Shown piece after piece: positions 45,355-54,482 of a stretch of 64,000 nt of DNA (its first letter is position 1; every line of letters starts with the position of its first letter). The notes under the pieces are model-generated. The model saw only the letters and a program-made list of their open reading frames with translations, made no database searches and was not told where the DNA came from. This DNA is from Achromobacter sp. Bel. Its GTDB lineage: Bacteria; Pseudomonadota; Gammaproteobacteria; Burkholderiales; Burkholderiaceae_B. The DNA is taken from positions 59,062 to 123,061 of the forward strand of contig NZ_JABBJN010000014.1 in assembly GCF_012928505.1 (NCBI RefSeq), given 5' to 3'. The translations under genes were made by a program, and so were the position numbers.

Positions 45355-47436
45355 ATGCCAGCTTTGATGGCCTTTATGCGCCCCGTCTGCCGGGCGCTAT
45401 TCTGCGCAGTCACCCTTTTCGTCTCCGCTTCGGCGTTGGCCGCCCCGCCCACGCTCGAACAATGCCACGGCATCAAGGATCTCGCCTTCGTTGCCCATAT
45501 GGACGACGACTTGCTGTTCATGAACCCGGACATCGCCTCGAATATCGAGGCCGGCGGCTGCGTGCGGGTGGTCTACCTGACCGCCAGCGACGCCGGAGAA
45601 GGCGACGGCTACATGCTGGGCCGCGAGCGGGGCATCCGCGCCGCCTACGCCTACATGGCGCACAAGCCCGACCAGTGGAAAGAGGATGCCGGCACGGCAG
45701 GCGGGCGCGCCATTGCGCGCTTTACCCTGCAGGACAATCCGCGCGTGCAGCTGTGGCACATGCGCCTGAAAGACCCGTGGCTGGGCAAGGGTTGGGGCAG
45801 CCTGACGCCGCTTAGCCGCACCGAATCCGAGCCCGGGCAAAGCGCCGACACGCTCGGCCCCTACCCCCAGGTCTACACGCGCGAACAGCTGATCGACACC
45901 CTGGCGGACCTGATCCGCCAGTACCAGCCGACCACGGTGCGCCACCTGGACGACACGATGGTCGTACCCTATACGCAACTGTGCTGGCGTTGCGCCGGCC
46001 ATGGGCATCCTGACCACATCGCCAGCGCCCGGCTGGTCCGCGAAGCCATGCTGCGCGTGCCGGGCAACTATGCCGAAACCGGCTATATCGACTATCCGAG
46101 CCAGGAACGGGCCACTAACCTGGCGGATACGGAAATCGCCAGCAAGTCGGTGATCTTCCAGCACTACGCCTGGAACGACTACCACTATTGCGCCGGCCCG
46201 ACCGGCTGCAAAGAGCCCGCCGGTCCCGCCGCGGCGTGGGTGCAGCGCGCCTATTACGTATCGCGCCAGGACATCGCACCGCAGCTGTACCCCGACGGAC
46301 GGGGTGGCCTTGTGGTGTTCGCCGCCGGAGAAACCAATGCCGCGGTCAACCGCTGGGACTCCAGCCAGCGCCGCTGGCAGAGCCTGGGCGGCCGCACCAG
46401 CGGTCCGCTGGTCTCGTTCACCCACGCCGACGGCACCGCTGGCCTGATGGCGCGCGATCCGTTGGGCGGCGTATGGGCGAACAAGCAACGCCACGACGGC
46501 ACCTGGCAAGGCTGGCAAGCGCTGGGCGGCCTGCGGGTCACGCAGATCCCGGCGGTCGCGCCGCGCGGCGAGGCCGCCGCCGTGGCACTGGGCTATGACG
46601 GCGTGCTGCATTGGATCACCCCCTCCGGCATCGACGGCAGCTGGAGCACGTGGCAGAACCTGCCACCGCTGGACGGCGCCACGGGGGCCCCGGCCGCCGC
46701 GCGTGGCGCCGACGGGCGCTATGTCATTTTTGCGTCGGCCGGCGCAGGCCAGCTCTTCTACACGCGCCAATTGCCGGCCGCCAAAGGCCAGCGCCCCGAA
46801 TGGCAGGGCTGGCGCCGCGTCCCGGCGCCCGAGGCCGCGGGCGGCCTGGCCGCGATCCGCAACCACGAGAACCGCGTCGAACTCTACTTTCGCCAACGCG
46901 GCAACAACCACCTGGTCAAGCTGGTCGAAGCCGGCGACACCACCGACCTCGACATGGACTGGAGCGCGGCCGCCGATATGGGCGTGCCCTACCTCGGACG
47001 CCCGGCCATCAGCGCCGATGCCCAAGGCAATGTCGTCCTGGCGCTACTGGAACGCGCGGGCGGACCGCTGTGGCTGGTCGAGCACGGCATACCCGCCAAG
47101 CTTGACGCCCTGGCCGCCTCGCCGCCCGCGATCAACATCATCGACGGCACGCTTTACGTGGTGGCGCGCACCGCTGGCGGCCCGCAGCAATACCAAGTGC
47201 TGTCGCGCCACAACGGCCAGTGGGCCGGCGCCCTGACGCTGGACGGCGTGCCGTCGACCGGCGGCGGCCCCTTCGCGACCGTGGCCGCCCGCCCGGTGGA
47301 TCTGCCCAACCTGGGCGCCAACAGCACCAACAACGCCGTGGTGGTGCGCCCCTCGCCCAGCGAGCCCGGCACGCTGACGCGCGAACGCATGCCCACCCAG
47401 TCCTCACGCGCGGCCACGCCCACCACGGTGCAGTAA
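45355..47436 (+). CDS. Secreted PIG-L deacetylase with C-terminal propeller-like domain
   Basis: The 693-residue protein has a signal peptide (CRALFCAVTLFVSASALAAP). The N-terminal PIG-L/LmbE domain (about residues 35-300) has the zinc motif FVAHMDDDLLFMNPD, an AHPDDD variant, and a second ligand block CAGHGHPDHIASARLV. The C-terminal half (about residues 305-660) shows repeats of the form WDSSQRRWQSLGGRTSGPL and GTWQGWQALGGLRVTQIPAV, typical of sialidase-like or PLL-type beta-propellers that bind sugars. It likely removes N-acetyl groups from a cell-surface or environmental glycan. ATG 45355 is chosen; the longer frame lies inside the oxygenase gene. Confidence 0.85.
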   Translation: MPALMAFMRPVCRALFCAVTLFVSASALAAPPTLEQCHGIKDLAFVAHMDDDLLFMNPDIASNIEAGGCVRVVYLTASDAGEGDGYMLGRERGIRAAYAYMAHKPDQWKEDAGTAGGRAIARFTLQDNPRVQLWHMRLKDPWLGKGWGSLTPLSRTESEPGQSADTLGPYPQVYTREQLIDTLADLIRQYQPTTVRHLDDTMVVPYTQLCWRCAGHGHPDHIASARLVREAMLRVPGNYAETGYIDYPSQERATNLADTEIASKSVIFQHYAWNDYHYCAGPTGCKEPAGPAAAWVQRAYYVSRQDIAPQLYPDGRGGLVVFAAGETNAAVNRWDSSQRRWQSLGGRTSGPLVSFTHADGTAGLMARDPLGGVWANKQRHDGTWQGWQALGGLRVTQIPAVAPRGEAAAVALGYDGVLHWITPSGIDGSWSTWQNLPPLDGATGAPAAARGADGRYVIFASAGAGQLFYTRQLPAAKGQRPEWQGWRRVPAPEAAGGLAAIRNHENRVELYFRQRGNNHLVKLVEAGDTTDLDMDWSAAADMGVPYLGRPAISADAQGNVVLALLERAGGPLWLVEHGIPAKLDALAASPPAINIIDGTLYVVARTAGGPQQYQVLSRHNGQWAGALTLDGVPSTGGGPFATVAARPVDLPNLGANSTNNAVVVRPSPSEPGTLTRERMPTQSSRAATPTTVQ

Positions 47437-47477
47437 GCCTGCACGGATGCAGGCCGCGACGCCTGGGCACCGGCCCG

Positions 47478-48086
47478 TCAGGAACCCGGCAGCGCCACGC
47501 CCATGGCGGCGAACAAGCCGCCGCACACTTTGTTGAAGCGCCGCCCGGCGCGTTCCAGCCAAGGGCGCACCCGATGCGCCAGCCGCGCCAGCACGTACTC
47601 GACCAGGAATTCGATGACGGCGAAGGTGCCCGCCATGATCACGAACTGCGTGACCAAGCTGCGCGCCGGATCGATGAATTGCGGCAGAAAGGCCCCGTAG
47701 AAAAGCAGCGCCTTGGGATTGGAAATCGCGGACAACAGGCCTTGGCCGAACATGCGGGTCCGGCGCGCGCGGGGCATGTCGGGCGGCGGCGTCAGTTGCA
47801 CGCCCGGCGAGCGCCACAATTGGATGCCCAGCCAGATCAGATACGCCCCGCCTGCCCACTTCAGCACCGTCAACGCCGGCCCCCAGGCCTTCAGCAGCGC
47901 GCTGATGCCGAGCATCGACAAGGCGATCAAGGCAATGAAGCCCACCGCGCCGCCGGCAATGGTGCACAGGGCCTTGCGGTGCCCGTGCAACGCGCCATGG
48001 GTCAGCGCCAGCAACGTATTGGGACCGGGAGTGATCGACAGGCCGATGACGGCGACCAGGTAAATGAGCCAGCTGTGAAGGGCCAT
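47478..48086 (-). CDS. LysE-family amino-acid exporter (RhtB type)
   Basis: The 202-residue protein has six likely transmembrane helices. The RhtB/LysE signature is in the N-terminus: GLSITPGPNTLLALTHGALH, followed by GAVGFIALIALSMLGISALL and GGAYLIWLGIQLWR. Exporters of this family remove excess homoserine, threonine, lysine or analogues. The substrate cannot be named from sequence. It stands alone. Confidence 0.9.
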   Translation of the reverse strand: MALHSWLIYLVAVIGLSITPGPNTLLALTHGALHGHRKALCTIAGGAVGFIALIALSMLGISALLKAWGPALTVLKWAGGAYLIWLGIQLWRSPGVQLTPPPDMPRARRTRMFGQGLLSAISNPKALLFYGAFLPQFIDPARSLVTQFVIMAGTFAVIEFLVEYVLARLAHRVRPWLERAGRRFNKVCGGLFAAMGVALPGS

Positions 48087-48224
48087 AGTGGCGTGCAGGC
48101 GGATGACGGGGCAGTCAGTCTAGCGCTGGTGGCATGTACCGGGCAAATCGTCAACCGCGTTCCGTTTTGATATTCTCTGCGTCGCTCGTTTCGTCCTACC
48201 CTCACGCCTCTATCTGGATACGCC

Positions 48225-49166
48225 ATGCGTTTTAGCGGAACCATTGCCCTTCTGCCAATCCTGCTTACGGCATGCGTGACGGCGCCTATCCCTTCCCGCA
48301 CCGCCGGCATCCTGGACGAAAAAGTGGTTTCCGAATGCCGCCGGCAGATCGACGGGAAGATGTACGCTACCGTCCAGAAGGCCTGCGCACCGGTCAAACG
48401 CTATACGGCTGTCGATCCCGTAGCGACTCTCGACATTCGCCTTCTGGAGCACGATTTCGACATATTGATGCGCCGACCGGAGATCAAGCAGTACCTTGTG
48501 GATCAGGCGGAGAAGCAGGATCCGACAGACGTGGTCAAGCTTGCGCCGATGTATCTCGATCTCGGTTTCAGCCAACTACGCTTCATGAATGCCCCCGAAG
48601 CCGCGATTCCGCCGCTGGAGCGCGCACTGAGCTATCCCCCGGCCGCACTGGATCAGAAACTACGCTACGAAGGCGTCCGGTCGCTATTGACCGCCTATAC
48701 CCGCGCCGGGCGTTACGACGATGCCATTGCCCTTACCGAAAGCTATCAGCCGCCTTCCGGGCAGCTCGGCATGGCGACGTTGGCCTCGGATATCTGGTGG
48801 CAACGGATAAGAGCGGCGCAGGATGCGGGTCTGTCACCCGACCCTTCCTGGGTCGCCAGGCGCTGGGCGATTCTGCGCAAGCAGGCGGTGTCGGGGGAGG
48901 CCACCGAATTGCGCCGCACCGGCTTGCACTGCATCATGCCGTTGCACGAAGTGAAAAAAATGTTCCGCAACGAAGGTCAGGCCCTGGTGGAAGTCTTCGT
49001 CGGACCGAGCATGTCTCCGGGAGCGGCAGCGACCATTGCGCAGTCTTCCGGCTACGCAAGGCTGGATGAGACCGCGCTGGCGATGGCCCAGCGGATCCAA
49101 TGCGCGCCAGAGCAGACTCCAGCCCGCTTCAGAATGCCCTTCCTTTTGAAAGTCTCGGCGCCTTAG
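48225..49166 (+). CDS. Putative lipoprotein with TonB C-terminal-like domain
   Basis: The 313-residue protein has a lipoprotein signal (MRFSGTIALLPILLTACV, lipobox LLTAC). A helical, TPR-like middle (VVKLAPMYLDLGFSQLRF, LLTAYTRAGRYDDAIAL) precedes a C-terminal domain with GQALVEVFVGPSMSPGAAAT and SSGYARLDETALAMAQRI. That last block matches the conserved SSGyxxLDxxA core of TonB_C domains. Function is unknown. A second TonB_C-like domain without a TonB N-terminus in this window (the J-like protein is the other) is notable. Confidence 0.72.
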   Translation: MRFSGTIALLPILLTACVTAPIPSRTAGILDEKVVSECRRQIDGKMYATVQKACAPVKRYTAVDPVATLDIRLLEHDFDILMRRPEIKQYLVDQAEKQDPTDVVKLAPMYLDLGFSQLRFMNAPEAAIPPLERALSYPPAALDQKLRYEGVRSLLTAYTRAGRYDDAIALTESYQPPSGQLGMATLASDIWWQRIRAAQDAGLSPDPSWVARRWAILRKQAVSGEATELRRTGLHCIMPLHEVKKMFRNEGQALVEVFVGPSMSPGAAATIAQSSGYARLDETALAMAQRIQCAPEQTPARFRMPFLLKVSAP

Positions 49167-49350
49167 GCGCCCACAGGCCTCAGGGCGCCGCGCGGCGAGC
49201 CCGCTGGTACGCCGCGCAAGTGCATGGCGGGTGACCGGATCGGGTAGAATTCTCGCCACCGAGCCATCTCGCTCCCGCCGGCCAGGACGACCTGCCGGCG
49301 CGTGTCTTCACCGGGGACGACCCCGCTTCTCTTTCATGGAAAGAACAGCG

Positions 49351-50496
49351 ATGCGCGTCAATGGCATTCCCAAAACAACCTGGTTCAAGCTCGGCTGGGC
49401 CTGGCTCGTCGTCATCGCCTTTACGGTCTACGGCGGCACATGGCTTGCCGAACCGCTTACCCCGACCGCCGCGGTCGCCTGCTTCGCGGTCCTTTTCTTC
49501 ACCATCGTCGCCGCCTCGTTCGGCGTGGTCCACGAAGCGGACCTTCTGGCTCACAAGCTGGGCGAACCCTACGGCACGCTGATCCTCACGCTTTCCATCG
49601 TTTCGATCGAGGTGATCCTCATCGCGTCGGTGCTGCTAGCCCCGGGCGAATTTCCCACCATCGGCCGGGACTCGATCTTCGCCGTGATGATGATCATCGT
49701 GAACCTCGTCATGGGAATCTGCCTGGTCGCCGGCGGTCTGAAGCATGGCGAGCAAGCGTTCAATGCCCAAGGCGCCAACGCGTATCTGTCAATGATCGCG
49801 CTGCTGACGGGCACGGCCCTTGTCCTGCCCAACTATCTGTCGGGCGCGGGCGAGTTCGCACCGCTGCAAGCCTGGACGATCGCGGCGGTCACCGCCGCGC
49901 TGTATGCGGTGTTCCTGCTGCTTCAGATGCGCAGCGAAAGCCGGCTGTTCATCCAGCCCGGCCCTGGCATGATGGCCGTTCCCCCGCAACCCAAGGCGCC
50001 CCGGAACGCCCCGCAGGGTAGGTCCGCCGGCGCGGGCGACCGGGCCGCCATCGTAACCAGCAGCCTCTTGCTGCTCGGCATGATCATCCCGATCGTCCTG
50101 CTGGCGCACCACCTTGCCATCGTCATCGACTACGGCGTGGCGACCGCCGGCGCGCCGGTGGCCGTCAGCGGCGTGCTGATCGCCATCATCGTGTTCACGC
50201 CGGAATCCCTAACCGCCGTCAGGGCCGCCCTGAACAATGAAATGCAGCGCGCCATCAACCTCTGCCTGGGCGCGTTCGTCTCTACCGTCGGCCTGACCGT
50301 CCCCGCCGTGCTGATCATCGGACTGATGACAGGCAAGCAGGTCGTCATGGGGATATCGCCGCTGGAAACCGTGCTGCTGGCGCTGACGGTGTTGCTTGGC
50401 ATGCTGTCGTTCAACGGTCAACGCACATCGGTCATGCAAGGCGCCATGCATCTTGCACTGTTCATCACGTATGGCTTTCTGTTGTTCTATCCCTGA
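49351..50496 (+). CDS. chaA: Calcium/proton (sodium/proton) antiporter, ChaA type
   Basis: The 381-residue CaCA-family exchanger has about eleven transmembrane helices. Both ion-binding alpha repeats are visible: HKLGEPYGTLILTLSIVSIE and FTPESLTAVRAALNNEMQRA, each with the key Glu. Length is close to E. coli ChaA (366). It extrudes Ca2+, Na+ or K+ in exchange for H+ at alkaline pH. ATG 49351 follows GGAAAGA; the in-frame ATG at 49336 is less likely. The gap to the next gene holds a short inverted repeat. Confidence 0.9.
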   Translation: MRVNGIPKTTWFKLGWAWLVVIAFTVYGGTWLAEPLTPTAAVACFAVLFFTIVAASFGVVHEADLLAHKLGEPYGTLILTLSIVSIEVILIASVLLAPGEFPTIGRDSIFAVMMIIVNLVMGICLVAGGLKHGEQAFNAQGANAYLSMIALLTGTALVLPNYLSGAGEFAPLQAWTIAAVTAALYAVFLLLQMRSESRLFIQPGPGMMAVPPQPKAPRNAPQGRSAGAGDRAAIVTSSLLLLGMIIPIVLLAHHLAIVIDYGVATAGAPVAVSGVLIAIIVFTPESLTAVRAALNNEMQRAINLCLGAFVSTVGLTVPAVLIIGLMTGKQVVMGISPLETVLLALTVLLGMLSFNGQRTSVMQGAMHLALFITYGFLLFYP

Positions 50497-50557
50497 CGCG
50501 AAAAGCTGCCGACCTGGCGTGGACGGCCGAAAAAGTGGTCTGCCGGATGAGTGAAAT

Positions 50558-50579
50558 GTGGCATGAATAGCTATGCCAC
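50558..50579 (+). promoter_or_regulatory. Inverted repeat upstream of the glyA-like gene
   Basis: GTGGCAT and ATGCCAC, 7-bp arms 8 bp apart, lie 75 bp before the glyA-like start. It could be an operator or a leader hairpin. It does not resemble a glycine riboswitch. Confidence 0.4.
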
Positions 50580-50653
50580 TCCAATCCTACACTTCCGTTT
50601 TTTCCCCAGGCCGGCGCCCGGTCGCCGGCCTTCTTCGACCCCACGCATCCACC

Positions 50654-51949
50654 ATGACGAACCTTGCACCATCCGACGGCCCGCTGCCCGTCGTCAGCGC
50701 CCTTGCCTTGCCCCAGGCCGACCGCGACATCTGGGCGGCCATCGATGCGGAACGGCACCGGCAGATGCATTGCATCGAACTCATCGCGTCGGAGAACTTC
50801 GCCAGCCGCGCGGTGCTCGACACCCAGGGGTCGGTGCTGACGAACAAGTACGCCGAAGGCTATCCGGGCCGCCGCTATTACGGCGGCTGCATGAACGTGG
50901 ACATTGCGGAAGACATCGCGATCACGCGGGCCAAGTTGCTTTTCGGCGCGGCGCACGTCAACGTGCAGCCCCATTCGGGCAGCCAGGCCAACCAGGCCGT
51001 CTATCTGGCGCTGCTGACGCCCGGCGACAAGATCCTGGGCCTGGACCTGAAGGCAGGCGGGCACCTGACCCACGGCGCCAAGGTCAATATGTCGGGCCGG
51101 TGGTTCCAGACCTTGAGCTACAGCGTCGACCCCGCGACGCAACGCGTGGACATGGACGAGGTGGCGCGCATCGCCAGACGCGAGCGGCCCAAGCTGATTG
51201 TTGCAGGCGGCTCGGCCTATTCCCGGACGCTGGACTTTGCACGATTCCGCGCCATCGCCGACGACGTGGGTGCCATCTTCATGGCCGACATGGCGCACTT
51301 CGCCGGGCTGGTCGCGGGCGGAGTCTATCCGTCGCCGGTGCCGCATGCCCACGTCACGACGACAACGACGCACAAGACGCTACGCGGACCGCGCGGCGGG
51401 ATGATTCTTTGCAACGACGGCGAGATCGCAAAGAAGATCGATTCCGCCGTCTTCCCGGGGCTGCAGGGCGGCCCGCTCATGCACATCGTCGCGGCCAAGG
51501 CCGTCGCGCTCGGCGAGGCCCTGCAACCGTCGTTCCGAACCTATGTCCAGGCCGTGGTCCGCAATGCGCAAACGTTGTGCGACCGGCTCGCGGCGGGCGG
51601 GCTATCGATCGTGTCAGGCGGCACGGACTGCCATCTGGGCGTGGTCGACCTGCGGCCCTGGGGATTAGCGGGCAATGCGGCGGAACAGGTCCTGGAACAG
51701 GTCGGCATCACCCTGAACAAGAATGCCGTGCCCTTCGATGACGCCAAGCCGACAGTGACCTCCGGCATCCGCGTGGGTAGCGCCGCCTGCACGTCCCGTG
51801 GCATGGGGACCGATGCGTTCAACAAGATCGGCGACATGATCCTGGCGGTGCTGGGCGACGTGCGCGCGGGCACCTTCGACCATCGCACGGAAACCGCCAT
51901 CCGCGCAGGGGTGGCCGATCTGACCCGGCGCTTCCCGCTTCCTTACTAG
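50654..51949 (+). CDS. glyA: Serine hydroxymethyltransferase (probable second copy)
   Basis: The 431-residue PLP enzyme has [34 protein letters not shown] and the PLP-lysine motif [20 protein letters not shown], all intact. SHMT converts serine and tetrahydrofolate to glycine and methylene-tetrahydrofolate. ATG 50654 gives a normal N-terminus; an upstream ATG at 50573 lies inside the inverted repeat. The sequence is diverged enough (an N-terminal extension, and [20 protein letters not shown]) to suggest a paralogue of the housekeeping glyA, perhaps specialised for beta-hydroxy amino acids. No glycine-cleavage genes are near. Confidence 0.88.
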   Translation: MTNLAPSDGPLPVVSALALPQADRDIWAAIDAERHRQMHCIELIASENFASRAVLDTQGSVLTNKYAEGYPGRRYYGGCMNVDIAEDIAITRAKLLFGAAHVNVQPHSGSQANQAVYLALLTPGDKILGLDLKAGGHLTHGAKVNMSGRWFQTLSYSVDPATQRVDMDEVARIARRERPKLIVAGGSAYSRTLDFARFRAIADDVGAIFMADMAHFAGLVAGGVYPSPVPHAHVTTTTTHKTLRGPRGGMILCNDGEIAKKIDSAVFPGLQGGPLMHIVAAKAVALGEALQPSFRTYVQAVVRNAQTLCDRLAAGGLSIVSGGTDCHLGVVDLRPWGLAGNAAEQVLEQVGITLNKNAVPFDDAKPTVTSGIRVGSAACTSRGMGTDAFNKIGDMILAVLGDVRAGTFDHRTETAIRAGVADLTRRFPLPY

Positions 51950-51983
51950 GCCGCCCGGCAATCCTCCTGGCGCCAGCCGGGGT

Positions 51984-52331
51984 TCAATGGCGGTGACGGC
52001 CGTTTGAGCGGTGGTGGCCCCGGTAACGGTCGTGGTCCCGATAGCCCGCGCGCCGATATGAATGGTCTCGCCCGCGGTCACGGTCCCACTCGTGGCGGCG
52101 CCTTCCCCGGTCGTCGTCGCCGGTGATGACGTGGCCCAACAGGCCGCCGGCGGCGGCGCCGCCCACGGTGGCCCAGGGATCCCCTTCCGACAGCAATGCG
52201 CCGGCTACGCCGCCCAACCCGGCGCCGATGACGGTATTGCGGGTCTGCTTGTCGGCCTGCGCCGTCATGCTGAAACCCAATGCCAGGACACCCGCAAGAA
52301 CGGCTTGGACAATTCGCTTCGTAATGGCCAT
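51984..52331 (-). CDS. Glycine-zipper 2TM-domain protein
   Basis: The 115-residue envelope protein has a signal peptide (IVQAVLAGVLALGFSMTAQA) and a glycine zipper (NTVIGAGLGGVAGALLSEGD, then VGGAAAGGLLGHVITG). The C-terminus is very rich in Arg, His, Asp and Gly (DRGRRRHEWDRDRGRDHSYR). Such small outer-membrane proteins are induced by envelope stress in many proteobacteria. The His/Asp-rich tail could bind metals; that is inference. About 220 bp upstream hold no gene I can see. Confidence 0.82.
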   Translation of the reverse strand: MAITKRIVQAVLAGVLALGFSMTAQADKQTRNTVIGAGLGGVAGALLSEGDPWATVGGAAAGGLLGHVITGDDDRGRRRHEWDRDRGRDHSYRRAGYRDHDRYRGHHRSNGRHRH

Positions 52332-52555
52332 TTTTTATTCTCCTGTCGCCGGCCGCCCCTGCGATGCGGCCGTGCCTGACGGCTTGAACCCGAAATCATT
52401 TGACTGGAAATCAAGTTATCACTTCAGGTGTGTGTCAGTCCTGCAGCCTGGGATACGGTGTGTATAAGCGGTTTCAATCGCTTTCTGCGCCAGGCCTCAT
52501 CGGCTGGGAAAAAGCGCTTCTTGTCCGGGCATGGCGACCCGCGCGCCGGTCGCGC

Positions 52556-53068
52556 CTAAGGTGCCTGCGTCCTTGGAAGCAGGCCGGCGGCTTCCAGGCG
52601 CCAGCGCGGGATCTGGTATTCATACGAGGCGGCTTCCAGCGTCTCGTATTGCTTGAACCACGAGACGACATGCTTGTCGATATCGCCCGGAAGCGTCGCC
52701 AGCCACGTTTCCAGCGCTTCCTGGGAGGCGATGGCCAGCGACGCGCCGCTGGCAAAGGTGGGCTCGTCGGCCAGGCCTTGGCCGGGCACCAGATAGGCCC
52801 GGCGGTAGAGGCGTCCCTTGTCCCAGATATCGGTGGGCACATACACTGGCCACTCCCGTTCGCAGGGCACCGACACATACATGCCTAACGACACCCATTG
52901 CCGGTTCTCGGACGACGCCTTGTAGCGGATCAACTCGACGCCTTGCTCTACGTCGCCAATCGCACGCCACAAGCCACGCTTGCGCCGCTTCTTCCAGCCC
53001 GCGAATGCGGACTGCGACCGCAACGTCTCCATGAGACCTTTTTCGATCAGATCGAAATCTATGGGCAT
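52556..53068 (-). CDS. Hypothetical cytoplasmic protein
   Basis: A 170-residue protein with no signal or transmembrane segment. It starts MPIDFDLIEKGLMETLRSQS and is mixed helical and stranded. Conserved-looking aromatic and charged residues (RRAYLVPGQGLADEPTFASG) suggest a folded enzyme-like or binding domain, but I recognise no family. It stands alone, divergent from the single-domain response regulator. Confidence 0.62.
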   Translation of the reverse strand: MPIDFDLIEKGLMETLRSQSAFAGWKKRRKRGLWRAIGDVEQGVELIRYKASSENRQWVSLGMYVSVPCEREWPVYVPTDIWDKGRLYRRAYLVPGQGLADEPTFASGASLAIASQEALETWLATLPGDIDKHVVSWFKQYETLEAASYEYQIPRWRLEAAGLLPRTQAP

Positions 53069-53250
53069 ATCTGGCTCCGGGTCCTTGCTGCGCGATGCGG
53101 CGCGCGGATCAGGACGGATTTAAGCACAGGCCTGCGCCGGTCAACTCCCGATACAATTGCGACACGCGTGAACGGCGCGCATGCCCTAGGATGCGGCTTC
53201 CCACGGCCCGGCCAGAAACAGAAACGCTGCAGTACGTGGCATTGAACCCC

Positions 53251-53685
53251 ATGAAAAAAATACTTTTGGTTGACGACCAGCCGATGCTCGTCGACATGTT
53301 GCGCGAGTTCCTGAGCCTCGAAGGCTATGACGTCACGACGCATACCGATGGCCTGACCGCGCTTAAGCAGATGCTTGACGTGCGCCCCGATCTCGTCGTG
53401 ACCGACTTCTCCATGCCGGGCATGAACGGCGGCGCGCTGCTCACCGCCATGCGCGAAAACGCCTATCTGAGCGACACGCCCGTGCTGGTGCTGAGCGGCC
53501 GCCCGGAACATGAGATCAGCGAGACCTGCGACGGCTATGCGGCCTACCTGCGCAAGCCCGCCGAGCCGGTCGACGTGCTGGAGGTCATCCGCCGCCTGAC
53601 GCCCGCGCCTTCCGTCCGGCCGCATTACCAGACCGGCCCCGGCTCGCTGCCGGCGTCCGTCGAGCTCGACGCCGCCCATGTCTGA
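53251..53685 (+). CDS. Single-domain response regulator
   Basis: The 144-residue receiver has no output domain: MKKILLVDDQPMLVDMLREF, phosphoacceptor Asp in LVVTDFSMPGMNGG, Thr/Ser switch in VLVLSGRPE and Lys in AYLRKPAEP. A 25-residue tail follows. Single receivers act in phosphorelays or by protein contact (as CheY does). Its last codons overlap the start of the next gene, so the two are probably one operon. ATG 53251 is chosen; TTG 53242 would add three residues. Confidence 0.88.
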   Translation: MKKILLVDDQPMLVDMLREFLSLEGYDVTTHTDGLTALKQMLDVRPDLVVTDFSMPGMNGGALLTAMRENAYLSDTPVLVLSGRPEHEISETCDGYAAYLRKPAEPVDVLEVIRRLTPAPSVRPHYQTGPGSLPASVELDAAHV

Positions 53686-54478
53686 ACATCACCAGTTCCT
53701 GTTCCCGCGGCATCCCCACCTGCCGTCGCCGGATTGGCAAGCGCTTGAATCGCGGTTGCTGGCCGCCGGCATCGTGCTGCCCCCGTTCGGGCGCCACGTG
53801 CCGCTGCGGGCGCTCGTCAACCTGAGCCTGACGCTGGCGCGCACCTTCGACTGCCCGTACCGGCACGATGACGGGGCGCGCAGCCCCGCCGAGGTGCTGG
53901 CGCTGTACGAAGGTTGCAGCGGCCTGCCCGCGGGCGTCCGGGCAGCGCCGGATTTCAGCGTCGCGCAGACGCTTGAATTATTGAGCCGCCATGGACTGGA
54001 ACCTGACGGTACCTTCCTCGATGACGAAGGCAGCACTTGGCATAGTCCGCACTATCAGCTGGGGCCTGGCGCGCGCGAATTCATGAGCGCGCATGCCGCG
54101 CAAACCTATGACATCGAGCCGCAGCAATTCGGCTTGATGCTGTTGGCCTACGACGACCCGAATCCGGCCGTGAAAGTGGGCGAGAACCTGGAAGTGCCGA
54201 GCCTGCCGGAAACCGGCGAACCGGTGTCCGACATGGCGCCCTTCGACGACCACGTTGATTTCATCGGCGCGGCTTTCGAAGACCCCGCCGTGCAGTGGCA
54301 CTGTCCGTCCAACGGCAACGCCTATCGCATTTTCGACCTGGACTGGCATTTCAGCCTGGCCCTGGGCTTCCGGATGATACGCACCGAATGGCTGGACGAA
54401 GCAAGCGCCAACATGCTGGCGGATGCCGTGGGCAAGATCATCGACGCGCCAATGGCGTGCAGCCATCGGCACCTTTAA
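53678..54478 (+). CDS. Hypothetical protein, operon partner of the receiver
   Basis: A 266-residue soluble protein. It has no recognised motif; the middle is rich in Asp, Gly and Pro and contains DDEGSTWHSPHYQLGPGARE. The C-terminal third ends in a helical segment. ATG 53678 overlaps the receiver stop by 8 nt. It converges on the next, opposite-strand gene, with only 4 bp between. It might be the output partner of the receiver, but nothing in the sequence proves that. Confidence 0.6.
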   Translation: MSEHHQFLFPRHPHLPSPDWQALESRLLAAGIVLPPFGRHVPLRALVNLSLTLARTFDCPYRHDDGARSPAEVLALYEGCSGLPAGVRAAPDFSVAQTLELLSRHGLEPDGTFLDDEGSTWHSPHYQLGPGAREFMSAHAAQTYDIEPQQFGLMLLAYDDPNPAVKVGENLEVPSLPETGEPVSDMAPFDDHVDFIGAAFEDPAVQWHCPSNGNAYRIFDLDWHFSLALGFRMIRTEWLDEASANMLADAVGKIIDAPMACSHRHL

Positions 54479-54482
54479 GGGC

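Noticed and set aside
50497..50653. Glycine riboswitch upstream of the glyA-like gene
   Set aside because: Only a simple 7-bp inverted repeat is present; no tandem aptamer-like pattern.
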